The notes under the pieces are model-generated. The model saw only the letters and a program-made list of their open reading frames with translations. It was not told where the DNA came from and did not search any database. DNA of 64,000 nucleotides from positions 62,001 to 126,000 of the forward strand of contig JARKQY010000055.1 in assembly GCA_029974635.1 (NCBI GenBank), given 5' to 3'. Shown here piece by piece: positions 50,990 through 60,982 of this stretch (its first letter is position 1; each line of letters opens with the position of its first letter). Source of the DNA: Bacillota bacterium (GTDB lineage Bacteria; Bacillota; UBA4882; UBA8346). The position numbers were made by a program, and so were the translations under genes.

Positions 50990-53662
50990 ATCAATAAAGT
51001 ACGCGTTCATGAATTAAGCAAAGAGTTAGGGATACAGAGTAAGGATTTGATGAATTTCCTTAACAAACTTGGCGCGAATGTAAGAAACCATATGAGTACG
51101 ATTGAAGATAATTTTGTGGATCAAGCACGACAGGCATTCCCGGCGGTTCAAAAGCAATCCCGGATCCCACAATTCGTGCGCGAAACACCGGCTGAACCGG
51201 TTAAACCCCAGGTCAAACCGGGAGTTCAAGCGCCGGCCAATCAGGCGGCGAAACCACAGCAGAAGCTGGTGGTAGATATTCCTAGAGTATTGCCCAAAAA
51301 AGAAGCGATTATACCGCCGCCGCGAAGTGAAAGTGAATATGCGGCAAAAGAGAAACCGGTTGAAAAGCCGGAACAGCTAATTAACCGTCCGCCCACCCGG
51401 CCCGGACAGGGGGATGTCGTTCGTCCAAGGCCTAATTTACCGCCCCGGGATATGCACGGCCGCGCTGGAGGCAGGCAGGGAGCAAACCAGGGAGCGCCGG
51501 TTCGGAAGCCCGCTTCCACCCAGCCGGTTCAAACCGGTCAAACCGGTTATACCGGGCCGAAACATACCCCGGTATCCAATCAACCATCTAATAAATCCAC
51601 CGGTTTCCGCCCACAAAATCAGCGACCAGGGCAGTCCCAAGGCAGGCCAGGGTATCAACCCGAGCGGCGCAGCGATAATATTTCGGATTCCAGAAGGGGA
51701 GTAGGTAATCCAGCCGCATCTCGAAAAGATACGCCGGCGGCCAGGCCTCCACAAAATCAACAACGGCCGAAAACAGGTCCGAATCAGGGCGGGCCAAGAT
51801 CAGACGGCCGGGGTAATTTCAGATCGGATAACCGGTTTAATAGGCAACAATCTCAAAAAATGGCACCGTCGCATAAACAAAGGCCGCAAGGACCGGTTAC
51901 CAGTGTTAAATCGGTGCAGTTGCCGGAATCAATGACTGTTAAAGATTTTTCGCAATTGATTGAGATTTCGGCTTCGGATGTTATTAAAAAATTGATTGGT
52001 TTAGGTGTAATGGCCACTATCAATCAAGAGATTGACCGGGATACAATGACTTTAATTGCTAATGAGTATACCATTACAGCAACTGCCGCTCCTACCGAAG
52101 AACAAAAGTTACAAGTTGAAGAGGTTGAAGATGATCCCAAATCATTGGTTCACCGCCCTCCGATTGTCACCATTATGGGGCATGTCGATCATGGAAAAAC
52201 TTCATTATTGGATGCCATTCGGGAGGCTAACGTGATCGCCTCCGAAGCGGGCGGGATCACCCAACATATCGGCGCCTATCAGGTTGAACTCAATGAACGG
52301 AAAATTACTTTTTTGGATACCCCCGGTCACGAAGCCTTTACGGCCATGAGAGCCCGTGGCGCACAGGCTACCGATATCGCCGTGTTGGTGGTAGCCGCCG
52401 ATGACGGAGTAATGCCGCAGACAATTGAAGCTCTTAATCACGCCAAGGACGCCAATGTCGCAATTATTGTGGCCATCAATAAAATGGATAAACCGGGCGC
52501 CAACCCGGATCGCATTAAACAGGATTTGACCGAGTACGGCCTGGTATCCGAAGAGTGGGGCGGTGATACCATTTTCGTTCCGGTCTCCGCCAAAAAGCGA
52601 ATTGGGATTGAAAACTTGCTGGAAATGATTCTGTTAGTAGCTGATGTAAAAGATTTCAAAGCCAATCCGAACCGTGCCGCAAAAGGTACCATCATTGAAG
52701 CTCAGCTTGATAAAGGGCACGGCCCGGTGGCCACGGTTCTAGTTCAAAACGGTACCTTGGAGCTGGGGGATTCCATAATCGCCGGCACCGCCGTTGGAAG
52801 AGTTAGGGCTTTGATTAACGATAAGGGAAAACGGGTTAAAAAGGCGGGCCCGTCAACGCCGGTAGAAGTTATCGGTTTTAACGAACTTCCCGGCGCCGGT
52901 GATATCATGCATGTGATTACCGAAGATCGTATGGCCCGGGAACTTGCCGATAAACGTTCCCAGTTCAAGCGGGAAAGCGAGTTAAAGAGGAACCAGAAGG
53001 TCACTCTGGATGATCTTTTTACCAAGATTAAGGAAGGCGAGATCAAGGATCTAAAAATTGTTCTCAAAGCTGATGTTCAGGGTTCAGTGGAAGCCATCAG
53101 ACAATCATTGGAACGTCTCTCCAACAATGAGGTCAGGGTCAAGGTTATCCATGGCGGGGTTGGAGGCATCGGCGAAGGCGATGTCATGCTGGCGTCCGCT
53201 TCAAATGCAATTATTATCGGTTTTAATGTAAGGCCGGATCCGCTTGCGAAGAGAACTGCGGATAAGGAAAACGTGGATATCCGTCTTTACCGTATTATTT
53301 ACAATATTATCGAGGATGTACAAAAGGCGATGGAAGGCATGCTGGCTCCTCAATATAAAGAAGTGGTCAATGGGCGGGCCGAAATCCGGTTGGTTTATAA
53401 AGTGCCCAAAGTGGGGAACATTGCCGGCTGCTTTGTAGTCGAAGGTAAAATAATGCGCAATAATGATATTCGCTTGATTCGGGACAATATTGTAATTCAC
53501 GAAGGCAAAATCGAATCCTTAAGACGGTTTAAAGATGATGCCCGGGAAGTGGCGGAAGGCTTTGAATGCGGTATTGGTCTTGAAAAGTTTGGTGATATCA
53601 AGGAAGGCGATATTATTGAAGCTTTCTCCATGGAAGAAATCAAACGGATGGCTCTGAAATGA
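50990..53662 (+). CDS. infB: Translation initiation factor IF-2 with apparent AUC start
   Basis: An 890-residue GTPase placing initiator tRNA on the ribosome. The conserved IF2_N domain ([20 protein letters not shown]) begins directly after ATC 50990, which follows GGGGTGA by 6 nt. The frame is closed by TGA at 50981, and the first standard start codon (TTG 51044/ATG 51047) would delete most of IF2_N. After a Pro/Gln/Arg-rich linker (~residues 60-300) come a second IF2_N copy, the GTPase motifs [22 protein letters not shown] and SAKKRIG, and the C-terminal beta-barrel/tRNA domains. Confidence 0.92.
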   Translation: MNKVRVHELSKELGIQSKDLMNFLNKLGANVRNHMSTIEDNFVDQARQAFPAVQKQSRIPQFVRETPAEPVKPQVKPGVQAPANQAAKPQQKLVVDIPRVLPKKEAIIPPPRSESEYAAKEKPVEKPEQLINRPPTRPGQGDVVRPRPNLPPRDMHGRAGGRQGANQGAPVRKPASTQPVQTGQTGYTGPKHTPVSNQPSNKSTGFRPQNQRPGQSQGRPGYQPERRSDNISDSRRGVGNPAASRKDTPAARPPQNQQRPKTGPNQGGPRSDGRGNFRSDNRFNRQQSQKMAPSHKQRPQGPVTSVKSVQLPESMTVKDFSQLIEISASDVIKKLIGLGVMATINQEIDRDTMTLIANEYTITATAAPTEEQKLQVEEVEDDPKSLVHRPPIVTIMGHVDHGKTSLLDAIREANVIASEAGGITQHIGAYQVELNERKITFLDTPGHEAFTAMRARGAQATDIAVLVVAADDGVMPQTIEALNHAKDANVAIIVAINKMDKPGANPDRIKQDLTEYGLVSEEWGGDTIFVPVSAKKRIGIENLLEMILLVADVKDFKANPNRAAKGTIIEAQLDKGHGPVATVLVQNGTLELGDSIIAGTAVGRVRALINDKGKRVKKAGPSTPVEVIGFNELPGAGDIMHVITEDRMARELADKRSQFKRESELKRNQKVTLDDLFTKIKEGEIKDLKIVLKADVQGSVEAIRQSLERLSNNEVRVKVIHGGVGGIGEGDVMLASASNAIIIGFNVRPDPLAKRTADKENVDIRLYRIIYNIIEDVQKAMEGMLAPQYKEVVNGRAEIRLVYKVPKVGNIAGCFVVEGKIMRNNDIRLIRDNIVIHEGKIESLRRFKDDAREVAEGFECGIGLEKFGDIKEGDIIEAFSMEEIKRMALK

Positions 53663-53689
53663 CGAATTTTTGAGATAGGAGGGATCATC

Positions 53690-54043
53690 ATGGCGGAACA
53701 CCGTTTAGAACGGCTGCGGGAGCTTATCAAATCCGAGTTCGGCCAGATACTCCAGCGGGATCTAAAAGATCCGCGTATTGGATTTGTTAGTGTCACCGAT
53801 GTTGAATTATCCAACGATTATGGTCATGTAAAAATATTTGTGAGCATTATGGGTGATGATGAGGCCAAACGTTTGACAATGGAAGGTTTGGAAAGCGCTA
53901 AAGGATTTATCCGGACCGAATTGGGAAAGCGGATCCGGTTACGGCATACACCTGAGGTCCATTTAATTGCGGATAACTCCATCGAACGGGGATCCAGAAT
54001 ATTTCAGTTATTGGAAGAAGTTAAGAAAAATCAAGGAGAGTGA
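53690..54043 (+). CDS. rbfA: Ribosome-binding factor A
   Basis: A 117-residue KH-like protein for late 16S rRNA/30S maturation. It carries RLERLRELIKSEFGQIL, KDPRIGFVSVTDVELSNDY, HVKIFVS and the late RHTPEVHLIADNSIERGSRI motif. SD AGGAGG precedes ATG, 27 nt after infB. Confidence 0.95.
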   Translation: MAEHRLERLRELIKSEFGQILQRDLKDPRIGFVSVTDVELSNDYGHVKIFVSIMGDDEAKRLTMEGLESAKGFIRTELGKRIRLRHTPEVHLIADNSIERGSRIFQLLEEVKKNQGE

Positions 54044-54050
54044 ATTTGGA

Positions 54051-55025
54051 TTGAACTCCCAATTCCAGGAGTTTCAACGTATTATTGCTTCCAAAGAAGG
54101 GTTTTTAATCAGTTGCCATGTTCATCCGGATGGAGATGGAATTGGGTCTTTGTTGGCATTGGGTGCGGTTCTTTTTAAGATGGGGAAAAATGTGCGGTTG
54201 GTTTGTACCGATGACGTTCCCAGTGTTTATGGCTTTCTGGAAGATAACTCGCCGGTTGCAATCTCGCAAGGTTTTGACGAACCCCCGGAGGTTTTGATAT
54301 GTGTCGATTGTGCTGAAAGAGAACGGGTTGCTATTTCTGCCGATATCTGGAACCGGCGCAACCTATTTATCATCAATATTGACCATCATATTACCAACGC
54401 CGGGTTTGGTCATTTGAACATTATTGATTCGAATGCCGCGGCAACGGGAGAAATCATTCTTCAGCTGTTGAAGGAGTTGCAATTGCCGGTGAATCACCAA
54501 GTCGCATTGGCATTGTATACTGCCATCGCCACCGATACCGGCTTTTTTCGCTATGCCAATACTTCGGCTGAAACTTTGGAATCCTGTTCTTATTTGGTGA
54601 AAACTTTTCAAATCGAGCCTGCAAAAGTGGCTGAGCAGGTCCATGAACAAAAAAGTTATAATTCCGTTCGGCTTCTGGGTGAGGTATTAAATACACTTTG
54701 TTTGGGTCTTGACGGTAAGGTCGCATGGTCGGTTTTGGATCAGCAAATGCTTGCTAAATATCCGGTGGAGAACGAGGAAACCGAAAGCTACGTTAATTAT
54801 GCCCGCTCCATCGAAGGTGTTGAAATAGGGATTTTGTTTAAAGAGTTGCGTCCCAACCAAATCAAGTTAAGCTGGCGATCCACTTCGGCGGTTGATGTCA
54901 GTAAACTGGCTTCTAATTTTGGCGGAGGCGGCCACGCCCGGGCTGCGGGTTGCACCATTAACGGTTCGTTACCCGAAGTAATCGATAAAGTACTTCATTT
55001 TGTGACAGATTTTTACGGGTATTAA
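54051..55025 (+). CDS. nrnA: DHH-family phosphoesterase, oligoribonuclease NrnA type
   Basis: A 324-residue bifunctional nanoRNase/pAp phosphatase family member. The DHH domain has SCHVHPDGDGIGSLLALG, CVDCAERERV, NIDHHITNAGFG and ATDTGFFRY; the DHHA1 domain ends in GGGGHARAAGC. It degrades 2-5-nt RNAs. The start is TTG 54051 with AAGGAGAG 10 nt upstream and 7 nt after rbfA; longer frames into rbfA are not supported. The order rbfA-nrnA-truB is common in Firmicutes. Confidence 0.9.
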   Translation: MNSQFQEFQRIIASKEGFLISCHVHPDGDGIGSLLALGAVLFKMGKNVRLVCTDDVPSVYGFLEDNSPVAISQGFDEPPEVLICVDCAERERVAISADIWNRRNLFIINIDHHITNAGFGHLNIIDSNAAATGEIILQLLKELQLPVNHQVALALYTAIATDTGFFRYANTSAETLESCSYLVKTFQIEPAKVAEQVHEQKSYNSVRLLGEVLNTLCLGLDGKVAWSVLDQQMLAKYPVENEETESYVNYARSIEGVEIGILFKELRPNQIKLSWRSTSAVDVSKLASNFGGGGHARAAGCTINGSLPEVIDKVLHFVTDFYGY

Positions 55026-55027
55026 TC

Positions 55028-55948
55028 ATGTGGCATGGCATACTGGTTGTAAATAAGGAGCGGGGCGTAACCTCGCATCACGTAGTTGTAAAATTACGCC
55101 AGGTATTAAGTCAAAAGGCCATCGGTCATACCGGAACCCTGGATCCGGAGGCAACCGGCGTCTTGGTGGTAGGATTGGGGCAGGCAACTCGTTCCTTGCC
55201 TTTTTTAAATGAATCCGTGAAGGTATACCGGGCTGAAATCGTTCTTGGGCGGGCTACCGATACTCAGGATGCAACCGGAACCGTCACCGCGGAGAAGAGA
55301 GATTTTTTCATTTCCGCCAGTGAACTTGAAAAAGCTCTCCGCCAATTAACCGGCGAAATCGGTCAAATTCCCCCGATGTTTTCCGCGGTGAAGGTTAACG
55401 GCCAAAAACTATATGATCTGGCCCGCCAAGGACTGGAAATCCACCGGAACTCCCGGATCATCAAAGTGCATCACTGGCATATTTTGAATCCTCAAGCCGG
55501 ATATGAATATCAATCCCGGATCCAATGTGCGATAACTTGTTCCAAAGGGACGTATGTCCGGACTTTAATTCATGATTTAGGGGTCCTGCTGGGATGCGGA
55601 GCGCATATGGGGAGTTTAATCCGTTTGAAATCCGGTGATTTTCAGTTGGAGGATGCGCATACCTTTGCCCGGATTGAGGACTACTATAAGCGGGGACAAT
55701 TTGCCGAGCTTTTGATCTCGATGAATACGGCATTAAGCCATTTATTTCCCATTTGGGTTCGGGATGAAGATTTAGTCAAAATTAATAACGGCGGTAAACT
55801 TTCTTTTGATAAGTATCCGGGTGATTTAAAAGTGGGCGCTTTGGGCCGAATCGTGGATCAATTCTCCAATGTAATCGCGGTGGTTCAATTGGAAAATGCG
55901 GGTACGCATCTATTCTGGCAGCCAGTCAAGGTGTTTAAGTATTCATAG
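55028..55948 (+). CDS. truB: tRNA pseudouridine(55) synthase TruB
   Basis: A 306-residue enzyme making pseudouridine 55 in the T arm of tRNAs. The catalytic block is GHTGTLDPEATGVLVVG with the active Asp; also present are KVYRAEIVLG, QIPPMFSAVKVNGQKLYDLA and SKGTYVRTLIHDLG. It lies 2 nt after the nrnA stop. Confidence 0.95.
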   Translation: MWHGILVVNKERGVTSHHVVVKLRQVLSQKAIGHTGTLDPEATGVLVVGLGQATRSLPFLNESVKVYRAEIVLGRATDTQDATGTVTAEKRDFFISASELEKALRQLTGEIGQIPPMFSAVKVNGQKLYDLARQGLEIHRNSRIIKVHHWHILNPQAGYEYQSRIQCAITCSKGTYVRTLIHDLGVLLGCGAHMGSLIRLKSGDFQLEDAHTFARIEDYYKRGQFAELLISMNTALSHLFPIWVRDEDLVKINNGGKLSFDKYPGDLKVGALGRIVDQFSNVIAVVQLENAGTHLFWQPVKVFKYS

Positions 55949-55984
55949 TTTTATCAATCAAAATAACAAGGTGTAGTTTTTCAA

Positions 55985-56932
55985 ATGCAATTATGGGATT
56001 CGGTCCATCACGCAACAACATATCTGAAGTCCATTGATGCGCAAACGGTAGTTACTGTCGGTAATTTTGACGGGATTCACCGCGGGCATCGGGCTATCAT
56101 TCAAAGAGTATTGTCACGCACTCGTGAAATGACTTCCAATGGAAAAGTCATCGCAGTCGTACTTACTTTTACCGGTCATACCGATTATTTTTGGGGTTCT
56201 AAACCGCTGATAATCAATACTCCGGAGATTCGCCGCCGGATTTTGGCGGATCTGGGAATTGACGCACTGCTTGAACTAAACTTTGATCATGATTTTGCAG
56301 GCTTAGTTCCGGTTGATTTTTTAGACCGTTTTCTAAAAAAAGGCCTTCAATCTGCCGGAGTCGTGGTGGGATATGATTTCAAATTTGGGGCTGAAGGTGC
56401 GGGTGATTTTCAATTGCTGCAGCGCTGGGGAATTGAGTCCGGAGTTGCAGTCGAACAGATCCCGCCGGTATTCGAGGGAGAAACCATTATCTCCAGTTCT
56501 AAAATCCGGGAATTATTGACTGCGGGTCAGATCGAAGCCGCCAACCGGATGTTGGGCTACCCATTCATCATTGAGGGCGAGATCGTGAGAGGGGAACAAC
56601 GCGGCCGCAAACTAGGATTTCCCACCGCAAATATGATGAGATCCCCCGGATATATCATGCCGCGTTACGGCGTCTACCTGGTCCGATTCATTTGTGACGG
56701 GGAATCGTATTTTGGCATTGCTAATGTTGGAGTTAAACCTACCTTTGGCACATATGATCCTTTAGTTGAAGTGTTTTTGTTCAATGCCCAATTGGACTTA
56801 TACGCAAAGCCGGCGCAGGTTGAGTTTTTACGTTTTATCCGGCCTGAAGTCCGTTTTACGGATACTGCTGCGCTTGTTGCTCAAATGAACCAGGATGTAA
56901 TGAAGGCCCGTGATATGATGAATGATGTATAA
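55985..56932 (+). CDS. ribF: Bifunctional riboflavin kinase/FAD synthetase
   Basis: A 315-residue enzyme converting riboflavin to FMN and FAD. The adenylyltransferase domain shows VGNFDGIHRGHR and ISSSKIRELL; the kinase domain shows GEQRGRKLGFPTANM, YGVYLV and GVKPTFG. Its stop codon lies inside a 10-bp palindrome (56931-56952). It ends the nusA-infB operon here; rpsO and pnp, frequent next genes, do not follow. Confidence 0.94.
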   Translation: MQLWDSVHHATTYLKSIDAQTVVTVGNFDGIHRGHRAIIQRVLSRTREMTSNGKVIAVVLTFTGHTDYFWGSKPLIINTPEIRRRILADLGIDALLELNFDHDFAGLVPVDFLDRFLKKGLQSAGVVVGYDFKFGAEGAGDFQLLQRWGIESGVAVEQIPPVFEGETIISSSKIRELLTAGQIEAANRMLGYPFIIEGEIVRGEQRGRKLGFPTANMMRSPGYIMPRYGVYLVRFICDGESYFGIANVGVKPTFGTYDPLVEVFLFNAQLDLYAKPAQVEFLRFIRPEVRFTDTAALVAQMNQDVMKARDMMNDV

Positions 56933-56952
56933 CGTCCTTAAATAAGGACGTT
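56931..56952. repeat. Palindrome at the ribF stop
   Basis: AACGTCCTTA and TAAGGACGTT form a perfect 10-bp stem with a 2-nt loop, and the GGACGTT arm is repeated once at 56956-56962. It could weakly terminate or stabilise the mRNA end. Confidence 0.5.
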
Positions 56953-57090
56953 AAAGGACGTTACGAATCGAGGTTCAATCGCCGGCAGGAAGCGACTGTA
57001 AATTTATTTCGATGGTTAAATTCTAGTTACAATGGTAAAAATTTATTTATCGAAGAAGGATCTGGCTATAGAATAGAGAATCATAATGGC

Positions 57091-57160
57091 GTTTGTGTTT
57101 CATGTTAATTGTGTGTTAAGTTTTGCGGTTTGTGTTAGTTGTGTGTTGAATTTTATTGTT
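57091..57160. repeat. Imperfect tandem repeat upstream of ppdK
   Basis: Two GT-rich units of about 32-36 nt share TTGTGTT...GTTA.TTGTGTGTT.A.TTTT. They lie in the 284-nt gap between ribF and ppdK, where no gene is visible. Confidence 0.5.
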
Positions 57161-57216
57161 TTAGCACAAGCAAAATACATATTTCTGGATAAATAAAAAA
57201 CATAGGAGGAATTGAG

Positions 57217-59859
57217 ATGCCAAAGTTTGTTTATGCCTTCAAAGAAGGTAACGCCTCAATGAAAAATCTTCTTGGCGGAAAAGGGGCCAACCTGGCTGAA
57301 ATGACCGGCCTGGGCCTTCCGGTGCCGAGAGGTTTTACGGTAACTACCGAGGCCTGTACCCGGTATTATGATGATGGTCAAAAGGTCGCCATAGAGATTG
57401 AGGAAGAGATTTATGCCATGTTGTCCAAGACCGAACAGGAAGTGGGTAAGAAATTCGGTGATCCCAACAATCCGTTCCTGGTTTCGGTCCGGTCGGGCGC
57501 CCGGGCTTCCATGCCGGGAATGATGGATACCATTTTGAACCTAGGATTAAATGATCAGGTGGTTGAAGGCTTGGCCAAATTGACCAATAACCCCCGGTTT
57601 GCTTACGACAGCTATCGCAGGTTCATCCAAATGTTCAGCGATGTTGTTATGGAAGTGGATAAACCCAAGTTTGAAAAAATCTTGGATGCCGTTAAAGAAG
57701 AAAACGGCGCTAAATTTGATACTGATCTGACCGCTGACAACTTGAAAGAGGTTGTGAAACGATATAAAGAGCTTTTCAAGAAGGAAAAAGGCTTTGATTT
57801 TCCCCAGGAACCCAAAGCGCAATTAATGGAAGCCGTAAAAGCCGTATTTCGTTCCTGGAATAACTCGCGGGCTATAATATACCGCCGGTTGAACGATATT
57901 CCGGGCGATTGGGGCACTGCCGTCAACGTTCAGGAGATGGTTTATGGTAATATGGGCAATGACTCCGGCACCGGCGTAGCCTTCACCCGGAACCCCTCAA
58001 TCGGTGAGAAGAAGCTATACGGTGAGTTTTTGATGAACGCCCAGGGCGAAGACGTGGTGGCCGGTATCCGGACTCCGCAATCCATTGATCAACTGAAAGA
58101 GATTAATCCCGATGCCTACAACCAATTCATCAAGATTGCCGAAACACTGGAAAAGCATTACCGCGATATGCAGGATATGGAGTTTACCATTGAAAAAGGT
58201 AAACTGTTCATGCTCCAGACCCGGAATGGAAAACGCACCGCCGCCGCCGCGTTAAAAATAGCAGTTGACCTCGTTAATGAGGGGATGGCCACCAAAGCGG
58301 AAGCTATCCTGAAAGTTGACCCCAAACAATTGGATGCGCTGTTACACCCCAATTTTGAACCGAAGACCCTGAAATCGGCTGCGGCCGTTGCGAAAGGTTT
58401 ACCGGCATCGCCGGGTGCCGCTACGGGTAAAGTTTACTTTGAAGCGGAAGATGCCGTAAACGCATATAAGAATGGTGAGACGAAAGTAATTTTGGTCAGG
58501 CTGGAAACTTCTCCCGAAGATATCGAAGGTATGCATGTTTCCCAAGGGATTCTTACCGGCCGGGGCGGTATGACCTCCCACGCCGCTGTTGTGGCTCGGG
58601 GTATGGGAACTTGTTGTGTCGCCGGTTGTGGTGAGATTAAGATTAATGAAGAGGAAAAATTCTTCACCGATAAGAATGGCAAACGCTATAATGAGGGCGA
58701 TTGGATCTCCCTGGACGGCTCCACCGGTAATGTTTACGGTGAAAAATTACCCACTGTTGAACCGGAAATGACCGGCGATTTCGCCATCCTGATGGGCTGG
58801 GCCGATGAAATCCGCACTCTCAAAGTCAGAACTAATGCCGATACGCCCAATGATGCCGCCACCGCCATTAAGTTCGGCGCCGAAGGTATCGGTCTTTGCC
58901 GTACTGAGCATATGTTCTTTGAGCCTGACCGGATCCCGGCCATGCGGGAAATGATCGTGGCCCGGACTGAGGAACAACGCCGGAAAGCCCTTGATAAGTT
59001 GCTGCCGATGCAACGCAGTGATTTTGAAGGCCTATTTACCGAGATGAAGGGTTATCCGGTAACCATCCGTTTCCTGGATCCACCGCTGCATGAGTTTTTA
59101 CCGCAGGAAGAAGAAGATATCAAGGCATTGGCCAAGGAAATGGGTCTCAAATTTGAGGAACTCAAAGGCATTATCGTTGATTTGCATGAGTTTAACCCGA
59201 TGATGGGCCATCGCGGCTGTCGTTTGGCTGTTACTTATCCGGAGATCGCCGAGATGCAAACCAGAGCCGTTATTGAGGCTGCCATTAACGTTAATAAGAA
59301 GGGTATGAATGTGGTACCCGAGATCATGATCCCGTTGGTCGGCGAAGTCAAGGAATTGAAATACGTGAAAGATATCGTGGTCAAAGTCGCTGATGAAGTT
59401 ATCAAAAATGCCGGAGTCAAATTGGAATATAAAGTGGGCACCATGATTGAAATTCCAAGGGCTGCCTTAACCGCTGATGAGATCGCCAAGGAAGCCGAGT
59501 TCTTCTCCTTCGGCACTAACGACCTGACCCAGATGACCTTTGGTTTCAGCCGTGATGATGCCGGTAAGTTCCTGGAAGAATACTATAATAAAAAGATCTA
59601 TGAATCCGATCCGTTTGCCCGTTTGGATCAGATTGGCGTCGGCAAACTGGTTGAGCTTTCAGTCAAGCTGGGCAAACAAACCCGGCCTGATATCAAGCTG
59701 GGTATCTGCGGCGAGCATGGCGGCGATCCGTCATCCGTGGAGTTCTGCCATAAAACCGGTTTGAATTATGTTTCCTGTTCGCCGTTCCGAGTACCCATCG
59801 CCCGGTTGGCCGCAGCCCAGGCTGCTGTAAAAAAAGAAGGGGATTTGGGGCAGAAATAA
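57217..59859 (+). CDS. ppdK: Pyruvate, phosphate dikinase
   Basis: An 880-residue enzyme interconverting pyruvate + ATP + Pi and PEP + AMP + PPi. The N-terminal ATP-grasp domain has LLGGKGANLAEMTGLGLPVP and SVRSGARASMPGMMDT. The phosphohistidine domain has GGMTSHAAVVARGMG with the catalytic His. The C-terminal TIM barrel has GLCRTEHMFF, MGHRGCRL and the active Cys in GICGEHGGDP. Length is standard. In anaerobes it can run glycolytically with PPi. SD AGGAGG precedes ATG; a terminator follows. Confidence 0.96.
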   Translation: MPKFVYAFKEGNASMKNLLGGKGANLAEMTGLGLPVPRGFTVTTEACTRYYDDGQKVAIEIEEEIYAMLSKTEQEVGKKFGDPNNPFLVSVRSGARASMPGMMDTILNLGLNDQVVEGLAKLTNNPRFAYDSYRRFIQMFSDVVMEVDKPKFEKILDAVKEENGAKFDTDLTADNLKEVVKRYKELFKKEKGFDFPQEPKAQLMEAVKAVFRSWNNSRAIIYRRLNDIPGDWGTAVNVQEMVYGNMGNDSGTGVAFTRNPSIGEKKLYGEFLMNAQGEDVVAGIRTPQSIDQLKEINPDAYNQFIKIAETLEKHYRDMQDMEFTIEKGKLFMLQTRNGKRTAAAALKIAVDLVNEGMATKAEAILKVDPKQLDALLHPNFEPKTLKSAAAVAKGLPASPGAATGKVYFEAEDAVNAYKNGETKVILVRLETSPEDIEGMHVSQGILTGRGGMTSHAAVVARGMGTCCVAGCGEIKINEEEKFFTDKNGKRYNEGDWISLDGSTGNVYGEKLPTVEPEMTGDFAILMGWADEIRTLKVRTNADTPNDAATAIKFGAEGIGLCRTEHMFFEPDRIPAMREMIVARTEEQRRKALDKLLPMQRSDFEGLFTEMKGYPVTIRFLDPPLHEFLPQEEEDIKALAKEMGLKFEELKGIIVDLHEFNPMMGHRGCRLAVTYPEIAEMQTRAVIEAAINVNKKGMNVVPEIMIPLVGEVKELKYVKDIVVKVADEVIKNAGVKLEYKVGTMIEIPRAALTADEIAKEAEFFSFGTNDLTQMTFGFSRDDAGKFLEEYYNKKIYESDPFARLDQIGVGKLVELSVKLGKQTRPDIKLGICGEHGGDPSSVEFCHKTGLNYVSCSPFRVPIARLAAAQAAVKKEGDLGQK

Positions 59860-59898
59860 GATAATAATATAAAAACCCGAAATTCTTCAAAACCATTT

Positions 59899-59930
59899 AA
59901 AACAGGGATGATTCACTTCATCCCTGTTTT
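59899..59930 (+). terminator. Intrinsic terminator after ppdK
   Basis: A perfect 13-bp stem (59899-59911 with 59918-59930) with a 6-nt loop ends in a T run. Confidence 0.88.
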
Positions 59931-59989
59931 TTGTCATTGTAATTGACTGAATTAACTTAATTATTTTAAAAACCGATGAAGCTTTTGTC

Positions 59990-60285
59990 AACGTGCTGAA
60001 TGTCGGCGGGTTTGGATTTGGGCTGTTTCCGGCGGGGGGAGTACTATCTGTATTATGATCCGGAACAGTTTCAGCCTCTCCGGTTTTGGCTCGGACAGCA
60101 CCATAATTGTACGTCCCGCCAATACGCAAACCGGAGCTTCGGGGTCGGCGGTGTTAGCCGGCGACTTACAGGCTGTTAGCAAATATCCTTGTAGGCGTCT
60201 AGGATGCTATTTCATCTGGGTAACCCGTATTCACCACGAAATACACGAAAGTAAAACGTTGCTTTACGTATTTATTTGGAATTTC
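59990..60285. other. GC-rich noncoding or remnant segment
   Basis: 59990-60190 is markedly GC-richer than its flanks and has short open frames on both strands without start signals, suggesting a remnant of a lost gene or imported fragment. It is followed by a CACCACGAAATACACGAAAG motif of the kind often found as intergenic repeats. No feature can be named in the rest of 59931-60438. Confidence 0.35.
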
Positions 60286-60438
60286 TCAAAATAACTATCA
60301 ACTAACGAATTATATTTATCGATAATAATAAGTAAGGGGAAAGAATTGATGAACTTTTTGATATTTGATAGCGAAATACCCGGCAAAAAAATAGTATGAT
60401 CACTATTAAATAAAAAAATGAAGCGAGGTTGAGATGAG

Positions 60439-60813
60439 ATGGGATATGCAAAAGTTATTGAATACAAGGGAAAACAGATTGTAGAGATGGATTTTCAAGA
60501 TTATTCCTATAAGGATCTGGAGACTATCAAACAAATTGCCGAAGAGGGTAAAAAACTGGTTAGTTCACAACCATTAAATTCCGTTATTACCTTAACCAAT
60601 GTAGTTGGGTTAAAATTCAGCGCGGAGATAATGGATATTTTTAAGGAGCTTACCACTCAGGATAAACCTTATGTAAAATATGGGGCCATTATTGGGATTA
60701 TTGGCCTGCAAAAAGTGGCTTATGAGGTTGTCATGAAGGTTTCCGGACGGCGCATACCTACTTTTGACAGCCGGGAAAAGGCGCTCGAATGGCTGGCAGA
60801 ACAGACGGATTAA
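60439..60813 (+). CDS. STAS/SpoIIAA-like domain protein
   Basis: A 124-residue single-domain protein resembling the STAS/SEC14-like (SpoIIAA-like) group. It has strands around KVIEYKGKQIVEMDFQDYS, a central NSVITLTNVVGLKFS and a C-terminal REKALEWLAEQTD typical of this family. It lacks the DSSG phospho-site of SpoIIAA, so it is not an anti-anti-sigma factor of that type. The start follows GAGGTTGAG. The next small gene begins 1 nt after its stop. Confidence 0.7.
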   Translation: MGYAKVIEYKGKQIVEMDFQDYSYKDLETIKQIAEEGKKLVSSQPLNSVITLTNVVGLKFSAEIMDIFKELTTQDKPYVKYGAIIGIIGLQKVAYEVVMKVSGRRIPTFDSREKALEWLAEQTD

Positions 60814-60814
60814 A

Positions 60815-60982
60815 ATGCCTACTGAAAAAATATGCTGCGTGTGCCGTCAGATAACCGTTATGAATTGGGAAGTCTGTGATTACGGCTGGATATGTAAAAC
60901 CTGCAAGAATAAATGCCCGGAACATTGCGTCCCTTGTCCGGTAGAGATGAAGGAGTTGGAATCCAACGGAGAAGTGTTCTAA
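60815..60982 (+). CDS. Cys-rich mini-protein, probable zinc- or Fe-S-binding
   Basis: A 55-residue protein with nine Cys: EKICCVCRQI, NWEVCDYGWIC, KTCKNKC and EHCVPCPVE. The spacing suggests zinc ribbons or a small Fe-S cluster. I know no family for it. ATG 60815 is the natural start, directly after the STAS-like gene stop, which argues for co-translation and a shared job. Confidence 0.6.
   Translation: MPTEKICCVCRQITVMNWEVCDYGWICKTCKNKCPEHCVPCPVEMKELESNGEVF

Noticed and set aside
56960..57000. GAGGTTCAATCGCC as a tRNA T-arm
   Set aside because: No acceptor stem, D-arm or anticodon arm can be drawn around it.
57091..57160. GT-rich tandem units as a CRISPR array
   Set aside because: Only two imperfect units with no spacers and no cas genes.
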